This document shows, one piece after another, positions 18,174 through 30,192 of a stretch of 64,000 bases of DNA. The stretch spans positions 372,001 to 436,000 of the forward strand of contig FLTS01000001.1 in NCBI GenBank assembly GCA_900078405.1, read 5' to 3'. The translations under genes and the position numbers were made by a program. Below the pieces are notes generated by a model, which made no database searches, was not told the DNA's origin, and was given only the letters and a program-made list of their open reading frames with translations. Each line of letters begins with the position of its first letter. The stretch's first letter is position 1. The DNA comes from an uncultured Stenotrophomonas sp. Lineage in GTDB: Bacteria; Pseudomonadota; Gammaproteobacteria; Xanthomonadales; Xanthomonadaceae.

Positions 18174-19891
18174 GTGGTTGCCTGGATCATCCAGCGTTCG
18201 ATGCCGCGGCGATCGCGCAACGCCAGCAGTTTCGGCGCGAGGGCGCGCAGGTCGGCCAGCCTGCTTTCGCGGATGGCACGGCGCACTTCCAGCAGCGTGG
18301 CCGGGTGCAGGCTGAGTTCGGTGAGCCCCAGCGCCAGCAGCAGCGGGATCATGCGCGCATCGCCGGCGATTTCGCCGCAGACCGACAGTGGCACGCCGTG
18401 CGTGCGCGCGGTTTCGACCACCTGTGCCAGCAGCCGCAGCAGCGCCGGATGCAGTGGCGAATACAGCTCGCTTACCGCTTCGTTGTTGCGATCGGCGGCC
18501 AGCAGGTATTGCACCAGGTCGTTGGTGCCGACGGAGAGGAAATCCACCTGGTCGATGAAGCTGTCCAGCGCCAGCGCCGCGGCCGGGACCTCGATCATCG
18601 CCCCGACCGGCACGTGTTCGGCCAGTGCGTGGCCTTCGGCGCGCAAGGTAATGGCGAGCTTGGCGATGCGGCGCTTGATGGCGAGGACTTCCTCGCGGGT
18701 GGCGACCATCGGCACAAGGATGCGTACCGGGCCGTAGCCGGAGGCGCGCAGCAGTGCGCGCAGCTGGGTATCGGCAACCTTGGGGCGTGCCAGCAGCAGG
18801 CGCACGCCGCGCAGGCCGAGCGCGGGGTTTTCCTCGCTGCCCAGTGCCAGCCCGGTGCGGTCGGCCTTGTCCGCGCCAAGGTCGAGGATGCGGATGGTGA
18901 CCGGGCGGCCGCTCATGCCCAGCACTGCGTCGCGGTAGCTGTGGAACTGTTCTTCCTCGTCCGGCAGCGCGTTGCGCTGCAGGAACAGGAACTCGGTGCG
19001 GTACAGGCCCAGCCCGTGCGCACCCAGCGCGTGCGCCTGTGCCACGTCTTCGCGCGATTCGGCATTGGCCAGCAGGGTGATGTCCGCGCCGTCGAGGGTG
19101 CGGCTGGGCTTGGAGCGCAGGTGGCCGAGCTCGCGCTGCTCGCGCGCCAGCTCGCGCAGGCGCTGGCGGTACTGGCGCAGGTCGTCGGCGGCCGGGTCCA
19201 GGACCACCTCGCCACTGCTGCCGTCGACGATCAGCACGTCGCCATCGTTGATCCGGTGCAGCACGCCGCTGGCGGCGACCACCAGCGGCAGGTGCAGGCT
19301 GCGGGCCAGGATGGCGCTGTGTGACAGCGGGCTGCCGGCGCTGCTGACGATGCCGACCACGCCCTGCGCCTGCAGCTGTGCCAGTTCGGACGGTGCCACG
19401 TTCTCGCAGACGAGGATTTCGCCGGCCAGCCCCTTCACACTGGCCGGGCGCTTGTGCAGGAAGGCGTTGATGCGGCCGATGACGTGGTCCAGGTCGTCCA
19501 GCCGGCTCTTGAGGTAGGCGTCCTCCATGCCTTCGAACACCTGCGCCAGCTTGTCGCGCTGCACGCGCAAGGCATAGGCGGCACTGTAGCGATGGCTGCG
19601 GATCAGCTCGTCCAGCGCGAGCAGCAGCTCGGGGTCGTCCAGCAGCATGGCATGCAGGTCGAGGAACTCGCCGACCTCGGCCGGCAGCGCGCCCTGCAGG
19701 CGCTGGCGCAGCTCGCGCATCTCGGTGCGCGCAGCCTCGATGGCCTGGTGCAGGCGTTGCAGTTCGGCATCCACCGCATTGGCGGCGATGCGTTTTTCCC
19801 CGATGTCCTGGGTGGGAGGCAGGCGTACCCGCGCGCGCCCCAGCGCGCTGCCGCGCGAGGCACCGTGGCCTTGCAGGCGCAGTGCGCTCAT
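18170..19891 (-). CDS. ptsI: PTS enzyme I (phosphoenolpyruvate-protein phosphotransferase)
   Basis: 573 residues. It takes phosphate from PEP and passes it to HPr. The order is an N-terminal HPr-binding helical part, a phospho-His domain with SPLSHSAILARSLHLPLVVA (His about 191), and a PEP-binding barrel with LANAESREDVAQA, GLYRTEFLFLQRNALP and SVGTNDLVQYLLAADR. The residues before the His are AGSPLSH, not the usual GGxTSH, a mild oddity. No sugar permease genes are near. It is the first enzyme of a regulatory PTS encoded together with hprK, ptsN and rapZ. Confidence 0.94.
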   Translation of the reverse strand: MSALRLQGHGASRGSALGRARVRLPPTQDIGEKRIAANAVDAELQRLHQAIEAARTEMRELRQRLQGALPAEVGEFLDLHAMLLDDPELLLALDELIRSHRYSAAYALRVQRDKLAQVFEGMEDAYLKSRLDDLDHVIGRINAFLHKRPASVKGLAGEILVCENVAPSELAQLQAQGVVGIVSSAGSPLSHSAILARSLHLPLVVAASGVLHRINDGDVLIVDGSSGEVVLDPAADDLRQYRQRLRELAREQRELGHLRSKPSRTLDGADITLLANAESREDVAQAHALGAHGLGLYRTEFLFLQRNALPDEEEQFHSYRDAVLGMSGRPVTIRILDLGADKADRTGLALGSEENPALGLRGVRLLLARPKVADTQLRALLRASGYGPVRILVPMVATREEVLAIKRRIAKLAITLRAEGHALAEHVPVGAMIEVPAAALALDSFIDQVDFLSVGTNDLVQYLLAADRNNEAVSELYSPLHPALLRLLAQVVETARTHGVPLSVCGEIAGDARMIPLLLALGLTELSLHPATLLEVRRAIRESRLADLRALAPKLLALRDRRGIERWMIQATT

Positions 19892-19928
19892 GCGGCCACG
19901 CCGGCTGGACGGGCGGGTACGGCGGCCA

Positions 19929-20198
19929 TCAACTGTCCTCGTCGAAGCGGCGTTCGAACAGGGCGGCGACCGCGTCGAGCGCGGCGGCTTCGTCTTCGCC
20001 GTCCACGCGCACGGTGACCGGCGTGCCCTGGCCGGCGGCCAGCAGCATCACGCCCATGATGCTCTTGGCGTTGACCTCGCGGCCCTTGGCCACTAGCGTG
20101 GCATTGGCGCGGAAGCCGGACAGCAGTTGCACCAGCTTGGCGGTGGCACGGGCGTGCAGGCCGAGGCGGTTGGATACGGTGAGTTCACGTTCAAGCAT
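19929..20198 (-). CDS. ptsH: PTS phosphocarrier HPr
   Basis: 89 residues. NRLGLHARATAKLVQL contains the phospho-acceptor His15, and AKSIMGVMLLAA contains Ser46, the target of HPr kinase. Both residues are kept, so HPr can be phosphorylated by EI (His) and by HprK (Ser), and hprK is encoded 1.4 kb upstream in the same run. The ATG at 20198 lies inside the end of the EIIA gene (8-nt overlap). Confidence 0.95.
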   Translation of the reverse strand: MLERELTVSNRLGLHARATAKLVQLLSGFRANATLVAKGREVNAKSIMGVMLLAAGQGTPVTVRVDGEDEAAALDAVAALFERRFDEDS

Positions 20199-20583
20199 CG
20201 TCGATGATGGCTCCATTGCGGGCGCCCGCCGCGGCGGTGGCGGGCAGTTGGTCCAGTCCCTGTTCCGGATAGTTCATTACCCGCAGCAGCATCGGCAGGC
20301 TCAGTGCCGACACCCGCCGCACCGGCGTGCCCAGCCGCGCCAGCCGCGCGGCCAGGTTGCTGGGGCTGGCGCCGTACAGGTCGGTCAGCAGCAGCACGCC
20401 GTCTTCTCCCTCCACCCGTCGCAGCGCCGCCGATGCCTGTGGCAGCAGGGCGTCGAGGTCGGCATCGAATGGCACTTCGAAGGCTTCGGCCTTCAGCGGC
20501 AGATGCCGCAGCAGGCGCGCGGCTACTTCCAGCAGGGAAGCGCCGACGCCGGGATGGGTCACGAGAAGAATGCCGCAGGTCAT
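20191..20583 (-). CDS. PTS EIIA, mannose/fructose-type domain
   Basis: 130-residue single-domain EIIA of the mannose family. CGILLVTHPGVGASLLE carries the phospho-acceptor His10 and GVLLLTDLYGASPSNLA is the second signature. No EIIB, EIIC or EIID gene follows, so the phosphate is unlikely to end on a sugar here; a regulatory acceptor role is inferred. Overlaps ptsH by 8 nt. Confidence 0.9.
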   Translation of the reverse strand: MTCGILLVTHPGVGASLLEVAARLLRHLPLKAEAFEVPFDADLDALLPQASAALRRVEGEDGVLLLTDLYGASPSNLAARLARLGTPVRRVSALSLPMLLRVMNYPEQGLDQLPATAAAGARNGAIIDDA

Positions 20584-20715
20584 TGTCGAACGTTAGCAGG
20601 TCGGAAGGCAGAAGTAAGGCGTCGGATGGCGGGAAACAAGGGCGCGCGCCGGGCTTTCGCGCTGCCGCTCCGGTTTTCCGTTTCCAGGCCCCTCCCCGAG
20701 CTCACTCCGGTGCCG

Positions 20716-21594
20716 TCATTCCTGTTCGCGATGGAACGTCGCCACGTCCGGCCAGCCCTGCGCACGCGCATGCCGGGCCATGCGTTCGGCCAGGTACACC
20801 GAGCGGTGCTTGCCGCCGGTGCAGCCGAAGGCGATGGTGACGTAGCTGCGGGTCTCGCTGCCCAGCTTCGGCAGCCAGGTGTCGAGCAGGTCTTCGAGCT
20901 GGGCGACGTAGCGGGCCACTTCGGGTTGGGCGTCGAGATGCTCGCGCACTTGGCGGTCGCGGCCGGTCAGCGGGCGCAGTTCCGGGTCCCAGTGCGGGTT
21001 GGGCAGCACGCGCGCGTCGAACACGAAATCGGCTTCGGCCGGCACGCCGCGCTTGTAGGCAAAGGATTCGAACAGCAGCGACAGGTTGTTGCTGTGGCTC
21101 AGTGCGTGCTCGGTGATGATGTGGCGGCGCAGCTGGTGCACGTTGAGCCGGCTGGTGTCGATGATGGCATCGGCCTCGCGGCGCAGTGGCGCGGTCAGTT
21201 CGCGTTCGCGGGTGATGGCCTCGGGCAGCGACAGGCCGAGATGGCTGAGCGGGTGCCGGCGGCGGGTGTCGGCGTAACGGGCCAGCAGGGTGTCGTCGTC
21301 GGCCTCGAAGAACAGCAGGGTGGCCTCGATGTCGTGGTTGCTGGCGGTCTGGCGCCATTGCCCGAGCTGGCTCAGATCGCTGCGCCCGCGCACGTCGATG
21401 CCCAGCGCGATGCGCCGCGGGCTCTCCTTGCCGGGTTCGCCGAGCACGCCGCGCACGAACTCCGGCAGCAGGTTCACCGGGATGTTGTCCGAGCAGTAGT
21501 AGTCCAGGTCCTCGAAGGTCTTCAGCGCCACCGACTTGCCCGAGCCGGACAGGCCGCTGACGATGACCAGCAGCGGGCGCGGCTGCGCGTTCAT
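20716..21594 (-). CDS. rapZ: RNase adapter / nucleotide-binding protein RapZ
   Basis: 292 residues. The N-terminal kinase-like domain has Walker A GLSGSGKS (14-21) and [16 protein letters not shown]; the C-terminal domain ends with [20 protein letters not shown]. In enterobacteria RapZ directs RNase E to the sRNA GlmZ and senses glucosamine-6-phosphate; whether that circuit exists here is not shown. The start codon overlaps the hprK stop by 4 nt. Confidence 0.94.
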   Translation of the reverse strand: MNAQPRPLLVIVSGLSGSGKSVALKTFEDLDYYCSDNIPVNLLPEFVRGVLGEPGKESPRRIALGIDVRGRSDLSQLGQWRQTASNHDIEATLLFFEADDDTLLARYADTRRRHPLSHLGLSLPEAITRERELTAPLRREADAIIDTSRLNVHQLRRHIITEHALSHSNNLSLLFESFAYKRGVPAEADFVFDARVLPNPHWDPELRPLTGRDRQVREHLDAQPEVARYVAQLEDLLDTWLPKLGSETRSYVTIAFGCTGGKHRSVYLAERMARHARAQGWPDVATFHREQE

Positions 21595-22541
21595 GGGTTG
21601 CGCTGCTCCAGCAGGTTGCTGTGGCGGGCGATGAACATCGCCGCCGGGTCGATGCCCTTGGTGCGCAGGATGTGCAGGCGCGTGGCTGCTTCGGTGAGCA
21701 CCGCCAGGTTGCGGCCGGGCATCACCGGCAGGGTGATCAGCGGCACGTCCAGGTCGAGCACGTGGCGCTTGCCGGAGTCGCCGGTCAGGCGTTCGTAGCC
21801 ATAGGTGCTGGGCTCGGTCATCGGCTTGGTCAGGTGGACGATGAGCCGAAGGTACTTGTTCTTCTTTACAGCCGTGTCACCGAACATCTGGCGCACGTTG
21901 AGCACGCCCAGGCCGCGTACTTCCAGCAGGTCCTGCAGCAGTTCCGGGCAAGTGCCGTCGAGCACGTCCGGCGCGATCTGGGTGAATTCCGGGGCGTCGT
22001 CGGCGACCAGCCGGTGGCCGCGCGAGAGCAGTTCCAGCGCCAGTTCGCTCTTGCCCGAGCCGGCCTCGCCGGTGATCAGCACGCCGATGGAATAGATCTC
22101 CATGAACACGCCGTGCAGGATGATGCGTGGCGCCAGCGTGCGGGCCAGATGGTAGGAGATGTGGTTCAGCAGCTCGTGGCCGCGCCGTGGCGAGCCCCAC
22201 AGCGGGGTCTGCGATTCGTCGGCGGCCGCGCGCAGATCCTCCGGGCAGCCGTGGTTCTTGGTGACCACCAGCGCCAGCGGGCGGGCGTGGATGATGCGTT
22301 CGATCACTTCCCAGCGCTGGCGCGAATCCAGCGAATCCAGCCAGCTCAGTTCCTCGGTGCCGAGGATCTGCACCTTGTTCGGATAGATGGTGTTGAGGTA
22401 GCCGGCCAGCGACGGGCGCCGCGCCACGGTGTCGCCGGCGTCCAGTTCGCGCTCGCCACCGGCCTGGCCCGCGATCCAGCGCAGCTCCAGTTTCTCGCGC
22501 TGCTGGTCGAACAGTTCGCGGGCGGTGATGCGGGTATTCAT
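21591..22541 (-). CDS. hprK: HPr kinase/phosphorylase
   Basis: 316 residues. It phosphorylates HPr on Ser46 with ATP or PPi and can reverse the reaction. The C-terminal catalytic domain has [17 protein letters not shown] with the active His about 144, the P-loop GEAGSGKS (158-165) and [17 protein letters not shown]. HprK is mainly a Firmicute carbon regulator; in proteobacteria it occurs in clusters like this one. Overlaps ptsN and rapZ by 4 nt each. Confidence 0.95.
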   Translation of the reverse strand: MNTRITARELFDQQREKLELRWIAGQAGGERELDAGDTVARRPSLAGYLNTIYPNKVQILGTEELSWLDSLDSRQRWEVIERIIHARPLALVVTKNHGCPEDLRAAADESQTPLWGSPRRGHELLNHISYHLARTLAPRIILHGVFMEIYSIGVLITGEAGSGKSELALELLSRGHRLVADDAPEFTQIAPDVLDGTCPELLQDLLEVRGLGVLNVRQMFGDTAVKKNKYLRLIVHLTKPMTEPSTYGYERLTGDSGKRHVLDLDVPLITLPVMPGRNLAVLTEAATRLHILRTKGIDPAAMFIARHSNLLEQRNP

Positions 22542-22990
22542 GGCGCAGGGGTCCGGGGCGGGTGGTCGAGGATCCGTTTCAATGCGTCGCCGTCGGCGGC
22601 CGCGCGCAGGGCGTCGCGGACGTGGGCGTCGGAAAAGATTTCCGCCAGCTCCGACAACAGCATCAGGTGCTGGTGGGTGTAATGCTCGGGCACGGCCATC
22701 GCGAACACCAGATCCACCGGTTCGCTGCCGCCGAAATCCACCGGCCGTTGCAGCCGCAGCAGCACGCCACGGGGGTGTTGCAGCGTCGGCGAGCGCCCGT
22801 GCGGGATGGCGATGCCGTGGCCGATGGCGGTGCTGCCGACGCTTTCGCGCTCGCGCAGGCTGTGGAACAGGGCGTCTTCGGCGGCTTCGCGGCAGGCGAG
22901 TATGCCGGCGGCGGCACGCAGGGCGCTGTCACGGTCGGCGGCCGCAAGTACCCGGGTACTCACGGCCGCCATCAGGTCGTTCAAGGGCAT
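22538..22990 (-). CDS. ptsN: Nitrogen-regulatory PTS EIIA (EIIA-Ntr)
   Basis: 150-residue cytosolic regulator of the fructose/Ntr EIIA type. [13 protein letters not shown] carries the phospho-His (about 64). Family members control K+ channels, sensor kinases and other partners according to phosphorylation state. Its place right after hpf and rpoN is the classic rpoN operon order. The frame starts [11 protein letters not shown] at 22990. Confidence 0.94.
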   Translation of the reverse strand: MPLNDLMAAVSTRVLAAADRDSALRAAAGILACREAAEDALFHSLRERESVGSTAIGHGIAIPHGRSPTLQHPRGVLLRLQRPVDFGGSEPVDLVFAMAVPEHYTHQHLMLLSELAEIFSDAHVRDALRAAADGDALKRILDHPPRTPAP

Positions 22991-23014
22991 GGAGGGGACT
23001 GGCGGTGGCTGATG

Positions 23015-23329
23015 TCAGCCATTGTCGCGCAGTGCGTGCGAAGCGTGGGGAAGGTGCTTCTCCTTGTGCTTGATCACCAGCCGGTCGAGCTTGTCGGCCA
23101 GCACGTCGATGGCCGCGTACATGGTCTGGCCGCCGGCTTCGGCGTGCAGGGTTTGGCCGGGGAGGTTGGCGCTGGCGTCGACGTGGTGTTCGTTCTTCTG
23201 CAGTGACAGGGTGACCCGGACTTCGCAGTGCTGGTCGAAGTGCTTGCCCAGCCGCTGCAGCTTGGTTTCCACGTATTCCTTCAGGGCCGGAGTGACTTCC
23301 ACGTCCTTGCCAAACGTCTCGATACGCAT
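23015..23329 (-). CDS. hpf: Ribosome hibernation-promoting factor
   Basis: 104 residues. MRIETFGKDVEVTPALKEYV and VTLSLQKNEHHVDASANLPG fit the short HPF/YfiA fold, which occupies the decoding centre of idle 70S ribosomes. It lacks the long C-terminal dimerisation domain of long HPF. It sits between rpoN and ptsN, as in most gammaproteobacteria. Confidence 0.93.
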   Translation of the reverse strand: MRIETFGKDVEVTPALKEYVETKLQRLGKHFDQHCEVRVTLSLQKNEHHVDASANLPGQTLHAEAGGQTMYAAIDVLADKLDRLVIKHKEKHLPHASHALRDNG

Positions 23330-23388
23330 CGGGTGCCTCCTGTGGTTCGGGTTTGCGATATGAACCGCTGCCGCCCCCTGCGCACGCC

Positions 23389-24807
23389 TCAGGCGATGCG
23401 GACGCGTTCGTGGGAAGCGGAGATGTTCATGGCTTCACGATACTTCGCCACGGTGCGCCGCGCCACCGGTATTCCGCTGCTCTTGAGCAGGTCGGCCAGC
23501 TTGGCGTCAGACAGCGGTTTGCGCGGGTTTTCGGCGTCGATCAGGCGCCGTATCATCGATTGGATCGCGGTGCTGGAGGCCTCGCCGCCGCCGTCGGTGT
23601 CAATGCCGGAGGCGAAGAACGCGCGCAGCGGCAGGGTGCCGCGCGGGGTGCGCACGTACTTGCGGGCGATGGCGCGGGAAATGGTGGATTCGTGCAGGTC
23701 CAGCTCGCCGGCGATCTCGCGCAGGGTCAGCGGCCGCAGCGCCTGTTCGCCGAATTCGAGAAAGCCGGCCTGGTGGTGCAACAGACTGTTGACCACCCGC
23801 AACAGGGTTTCGCCGCGCGCCTGCAGGCCCTTGAGCAGCCAGCGCGCCTCCTGCAGCTGCGTGCGCAGGTAGCTGGCGTCGGCCTCGCCGCAACGGCGGA
23901 TCAACTGCTCGTAGCCACGGTGGATCACCACCTTCGGGCCGGCATGGCTGGCCAGCGCCGCCTTCCAGATGCCGCGCTGGCGCCAGACCACGCAGTCGGG
24001 GATGACGTAGGTGTCGACGGCCGGTTCGCCCAGTTGCGCGCCGGGGCGCGGATCCAGCGAGCGCAGCAGCTGCACGGCCTGTTCGACGGCCTGTGGCGCC
24101 TGCTTCAGTTCGGCGGCGATACCGGCGATGCCCGCGCGGGGCAGGCGTTCCAGCAGTGGGCTGGTGGCGATCTGTCGGGCCAGTGCCAGACCGGACGTGG
24201 CGGTGGGCAGGGCCGCCAGTTGCAGGTCCAGGCATTCGCCCAGCGTGCGTGCGCCGACGCCGGCGGGGTCGAACTGCTGGATGCGGCGCAGCACCGCGAG
24301 GATCTCGTCCTCGTCGGCCACGATGTCCGGGCGCAGCGTTTCGGCGATGGCGGCCAGTGGTTCGCGCAGGTAGCCGTCCTCGTCCAGCGCATTGACCAGC
24401 AGCACGCCGATGGCGAGGTCGCGTGCGCCGAGGTGGGACAGGTGCAGCTGCCACAGCAGGTGGTCGGCGAGGGTGTCGGCCTCGGCGACGCGCTCGGCGG
24501 CACTGCCGTCGTCATCATCGTCGAACGAGCCGCCGTGGCCGCCACCCCAGTCGGCATCGGCAGGGGCCGGCTCGGCCTGCGCATCGTCGGTGCCGGCAGG
24601 ATCGGGGGCGGGGGCTTCGGCGCCATCGGCCGCGGCTTCGCTGCCGCCGGCGTCGTCGTCCCATTCCAGCAGCGGGTTGGTTTCCACCGCTTCGGCCAGT
24701 TCCTGTTCCAGCTCGGCGCTGGACATCTGCAACAGGCGGATGGCCTGGCGCAGCTGGGGCGTCATGACCAGGCTCTGTCCCAGCGATGTCTGCAGCCGTG
24801 CCTTCAT
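23389..24807 (-). CDS. rpoN: RNA polymerase sigma-54 factor
   Basis: 472 residues. Region I is Gln/Leu-rich (LGQSLVMTPQLRQAIRLLQM), followed by an acidic linker rich in Asp/Ala/Pro (about 52-110). The core-binding region and HTH lie in the second half, and the RpoN box ARRTVAKYR is near the C-terminus (449-457). It recognises GG/GC promoters with enhancer-binding proteins. The gene follows lptB after 36 nt on the same strand. Confidence 0.96.
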   Translation of the reverse strand: MKARLQTSLGQSLVMTPQLRQAIRLLQMSSAELEQELAEAVETNPLLEWDDDAGGSEAAADGAEAPAPDPAGTDDAQAEPAPADADWGGGHGGSFDDDDDGSAAERVAEADTLADHLLWQLHLSHLGARDLAIGVLLVNALDEDGYLREPLAAIAETLRPDIVADEDEILAVLRRIQQFDPAGVGARTLGECLDLQLAALPTATSGLALARQIATSPLLERLPRAGIAGIAAELKQAPQAVEQAVQLLRSLDPRPGAQLGEPAVDTYVIPDCVVWRQRGIWKAALASHAGPKVVIHRGYEQLIRRCGEADASYLRTQLQEARWLLKGLQARGETLLRVVNSLLHHQAGFLEFGEQALRPLTLREIAGELDLHESTISRAIARKYVRTPRGTLPLRAFFASGIDTDGGGEASSTAIQSMIRRLIDAENPRKPLSDAKLADLLKSSGIPVARRTVAKYREAMNISASHERVRIA

Positions 24808-24843
24808 CCCGTTTCCCGGCAGATGACGTGGGCCCGCCGCGGC

Positions 24844-25562
<719 letters not shown>

Positions 25563-25563
<1 letters not shown>

Positions 25564-26090
25564 TACTTCTTGTCTCCCTGCGCGGCCGGGGCCTTGTTCT
25601 TGGGCTGGATCACGGTGCGCACGCGGGTGCCGTCGCCGCCGCTCTGCATGTCGCCGCTGCGGGTGTTGTAGACCATGCGCTGGCCGCTGTTGGAGCCGCG
25701 CTCGGATTCGACCTTGTAATTGCCGGTGAGCACGATCACCTCGCTGTTGACGTTGTAGTCGAGGCTGTCGGCGCGGGCGTTCATCCAGGTGCCATCGTCC
25801 ATCTGCTGCTTGAGCGTGGCCTGCTTGCCGGTCAGTACCACCCGCTCGGTCTCGCCGTTCTTCTGGATCACGTCGGCGGTATCGGCGTGGATTTCCATCG
25901 TGCCCTGGACGATGACCACGTTGCCGCTGAAACGGCAGCGACCATCATCGGCAAAGTTGCAGTCGCTGCTGGTCGAGTCGATGGTCATCGGCTGGTTGCG
26001 GTCCGAGGCCTTGCCCCATGCCAGCGCGGGCACCAGCAGCGCGGCGAGCAGGACGGGCAGCGCAAACCTAGCGTGCGGCATTGGGTTCAT
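25563..26090 (-). CDS. lptA: Periplasmic LPS bridge protein LptA
   Basis: 175 residues with a signal peptide ([20 protein letters not shown]). The OstA/LptA jellyroll begins at about residue 33: [20 protein letters not shown], then [13 protein letters not shown] and [21 protein letters not shown] Lys-rich tail follows. ATG codons at 26090 and 26081 are both possible starts. It overlaps the lptC end by 23 nt. Confidence 0.94.
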
Positions 26091-26634
26091 AGCGGGTCTT
26101 GACCTGGGAAAGGAGGGAATACTGCCGGGTTTTCAGATTGGCCCGGAAACCGGTGCCGCTCTGCCGCAGGCCGGGACGGGTCAGGGTCACGCGCGCGCTG
26201 GTATGGGCCAGGTCGCGTTCGGGGAACACGTCCAGCTCGCTGGTGCGGAAAGTGGTAGGCGGGGTCTTGCCGTCCTGCGGGCTGTCGCCGGCGACGTTGC
26301 CGCGCAGGCGCAGTTCCTCGCCCTTGGCGCTGACCCAGCCGGTATCGGCGCGCAGTTGCCAGTGCTGGCCCTCGGCATCGGGCATCAGGAACAGCGGCCG
26401 GGTGATGGTCGAGGTCTGGTCGGCGCGGTTGCGCTCCATCGCCGGTGCGCGCAGGGTGGTCGACTCCTTGCCGTCCTTGCCCAGTGCGACGATTTCGAAA
26501 TCGCCCAGCACGAAGTCGGTGCGACTTTCGACGATGCTGGCTGGCGTGGTGGCGGCGCGATGGCGCCATGCCGACCAGCCGCTGGCCAACGCGGCCAGCA
26601 GCAGGCCGAAGCCGAGCACGATGCGCCAGTTCAT
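26068..26634 (-). CDS. lptC: LPS export membrane protein LptC
   Basis: 188 residues. One N-terminal transmembrane helix (WRIVLGFGLLLAALASGW) anchors a periplasmic LptC domain (DFVLGDFEIVALGKDGKEST, GTGFRANLKTRQYSLLSQV). It couples the LptBFG transporter to LptA. The ATG at 26634 overlaps the kdsC stop by 4 nt. The frame is open further upstream, but that is the shadow of kdsC. Confidence 0.93.
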   Translation of the reverse strand: MNWRIVLGFGLLLAALASGWSAWRHRAATTPASIVESRTDFVLGDFEIVALGKDGKESTTLRAPAMERNRADQTSTITRPLFLMPDAEGQHWQLRADTGWVSAKGEELRLRGNVAGDSPQDGKTPPTTFRTSELDVFPERDLAHTSARVTLTRPGLRQSGTGFRANLKTRQYSLLSQVKTRYEPNAAR

Positions 26635-27179
26635 CGGGCGAACCCCGCCACGGCCGCGTCGAGCTTGTCCTGCGCGGCCAGCAGCACGTCGCATAGTTCG
26701 CGCGCGGCGCCGCGGCCGCCTTCGGCGCGGGTCTGCCAGTGCACACGCTCGGCGACCAGCGGGTGGGCGTTGGCCGGCGCCACGGCCAGCCCGACCGCGC
26801 ACAGTGGGGCGAAGTCCGGCAGGTCGTCGCCCATGAAGGCGACCTGTTCCAGGCCGATGCCGAAGCGCTCGCACAGCGCGCGCACGCTGGCAAGTTTGTC
26901 GCCCACGGCGATCTGGGTGTCGATGCCGAGGTCGGCGCCGCGCCGCTGCGCCGACAGGCTGTTGCGCGCGGTGATCAGCACCGGGTGGATGCCGTGCTTC
27001 TGCAGCAGTTTCAGGCCCAGCCCGTCCTGCACGTAGAACGCCTTGCTCTCGTTGCCTGCATGGTCGTAGTAGAGGCGGCCGTCGGTCAGAGTCCCGTCCA
27101 CGTCGAAGCAGGCCAGCCGGATGGCGCCGGCGACGGCATGCAATTCGGCGGGGAAGTGGGCGAGGGGAGACCAGGGCAT
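26631..27179 (-). CDS. kdsC: 3-deoxy-D-manno-octulosonate 8-phosphate phosphatase
   Basis: 182-residue HAD phosphatase that makes free Kdo for lipid A-core synthesis. LACFDVDGTLTDGRLYYD carries the nucleophile and acid aspartates, PVLITARNS the second motif, and FMGDDLPDFAPL the Mg2+ site. The length is right for the tetrameric C0-type enzyme. Lies between kdsD (44 nt upstream) and lptC (overlap). Confidence 0.95.
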   Translation of the reverse strand: MPWSPLAHFPAELHAVAGAIRLACFDVDGTLTDGRLYYDHAGNESKAFYVQDGLGLKLLQKHGIHPVLITARNSLSAQRRGADLGIDTQIAVGDKLASVRALCERFGIGLEQVAFMGDDLPDFAPLCAVGLAVAPANAHPLVAERVHWQTRAEGGRGAARELCDVLLAAQDKLDAAVAGFAR

Positions 27180-27223
27180 CAGTGGGCGATCCAGTGCGGC
27201 AAGAACATGATTGTGCGGGCTTT

Positions 27224-28225
27224 TTAAACCACTTTTGCCCGCAACAGGTCATGAATGTTCAGGGCCCCGACCGCGCGGCCGTTGCCATCGACCACGATAA
27301 GACCGTTGATCTGGTGCTTCTCCAGCAGCCGCGCGGCTTCCACTGCCAACTGGTCGGCGCCGATGGTGCGCGGGTTGCGGGTCATCACCTCGGCGATGCC
27401 TGCGCTGCGCACGTCCAGATCGGTGTCCAGCGCGCGGCGCAGGTCGCCGTCGGTGAACAGGCCGACCAGCCTGTCCCCGGCATCGACCACGGCGGTCATG
27501 CCCAGGCGCTTGCGGCTCATTTCCATCAGCGCGGCGCTGAGACTGGCGTCTTCGGGCACGCGCGGCAGGTCATCGCCGCTGTGCATCACGTCGGTGATGT
27601 GCAGCAGCAGGCGGCGGCCGAGGCTGCCGGCCGGGTGCGAGCGGGCGAAGTCGTCGGCGGTGAAGCCGCGCGCGTCCAGCAGCGCCACCGCCAGCGCATC
27701 GCCCATCGCCAGCGAGGCGGTGGTGCTGGAGGTCGGGGCCAGCGCCAGCGGGCAGGCCTCGTGGTCGACGTTCACGTCCAGGTGCACATCGGCGGCGCGG
27801 GCCAGGCTGGACTGCGGCTTGCCGGTCATGGCAATCAGCGGGTTGCCCTGGCGCTTGAGCACCGGCAGCAGCATCAGCACTTCGTCCGACTCGCCGGAAT
27901 AGGACAGGGCCAGCACCACGTCGTCCTCGGTGATCATGCCCAGGTCGCCGTGGCCGGCCTCGCCCGGGTGCACGTAGAACGCCGGGGTGCCGGTGGAGGC
28001 CAGAGTGGCGGCGATCTTGCGCGCGATGTGCCCGGACTTGCCCATGCCGGTGGCGACCACGCGCCCGCGCGAGCCCAGCACCAGCCGGCAGGCGGTGGCG
28101 AATTCTGCGCCGATGCGGTTGCCGACCCGTTCCAGCTCGGCGCGCTCGATCTCGAACACGCGGCGGCCGCTGGCGGCCAGGCCGGCATCGTCCAGCGTGT
28201 CCGGGGAAACAGGGGAAGCAACCAT
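27224..28225 (-). CDS. kdsD: D-arabinose 5-phosphate isomerase
   Basis: 333-residue enzyme that turns ribulose-5-phosphate into arabinose-5-phosphate, the first step to Kdo. The SIS domain (about 40-180) has GRVVATGMGKSGHIARKIAA and LALSYSGESDEVL; two CBS domains (about 210-333) end with INGLIVVDGNGRAVGALNIH. It starts the minus-strand Kdo/LPS-export block and is divergent from ibaG, 52 bp away. Confidence 0.95.
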   Translation of the reverse strand: MVASPVSPDTLDDAGLAASGRRVFEIERAELERVGNRIGAEFATACRLVLGSRGRVVATGMGKSGHIARKIAATLASTGTPAFYVHPGEAGHGDLGMITEDDVVLALSYSGESDEVLMLLPVLKRQGNPLIAMTGKPQSSLARAADVHLDVNVDHEACPLALAPTSSTTASLAMGDALAVALLDARGFTADDFARSHPAGSLGRRLLLHITDVMHSGDDLPRVPEDASLSAALMEMSRKRLGMTAVVDAGDRLVGLFTDGDLRRALDTDLDVRSAGIAEVMTRNPRTIGADQLAVEAARLLEKHQINGLIVVDGNGRAVGALNIHDLLRAKVV

Positions 28226-28277
28226 GCGGGCGTCGCTCGAAGGGTAGAATGGGCGTTCATTTTATTAGGAAAGCGCC

Positions 28278-28508
28278 TTGGACGCCGAGACCATCCAGAA
28301 CCTGATCGAAGCCGGGCTGCCCGGCGCCCGCGCCGAGGTGTGGGGCGAGGACGGCGTGCACTTCGAGGCCACCGTGGTCTGCGAGGCCTTCGCCGGCAAA
28401 CTGCCGCTGGCCCGCCACCGCATGGTCTATGCCACGCTGGGCGAACTGATGGGCGGCGCGATCCACGCGCTGGCGCTGAAAACCATTACCCCGGGCGAAG
28501 CCGGCTGA
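28278..28508 (+). CDS. ibaG: BolA-family protein IbaG
   Basis: 76-residue small BolA-fold protein ([20 protein letters not shown]), with the conserved [26 protein letters not shown] end. The family works with monothiol glutaredoxins in Fe-S handling and sits before murA in many proteobacteria. The start is TTG at 28278, with AGGAAAG seven bases upstream as ribosome binding site; no ATG gives the conserved N-terminus. Confidence 0.9.
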   Translation: MDAETIQNLIEAGLPGARAEVWGEDGVHFEATVVCEAFAGKLPLARHRMVYATLGELMGGAIHALALKTITPGEAG

Positions 28509-28539
28509 GCCGGCCCACCCACCTACCGGCCCTTATCCA

Positions 28540-30149
<1,610 letters not shown>

Positions 30150-30153
<4 letters not shown>

Positions 30154-30172
30154 CTGCGGGGCTTGCCCCGCA
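30150..30172 (+). repeat. GTAG-headed palindromic repeat at a stop codon
   Basis: GTAG, then C, then the 8-bp stem TGCGGGGC/GCCCCGCA around TT. TAG ends the EF-hand-like gene. Near-identical to 3213-3236. Confidence 0.8.
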
Positions 30173-30192
30173 TGAAGCTTTCCCGGTGAAGC

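Noticed and set aside
26634..27252. Upstream extension of lptC that would add about 200 residues
   Set aside because: The extension is an off-frame reading of kdsC. The 4-nt overlap at 26631-26634 and the membrane helix at the shorter start fix the true lptC start.
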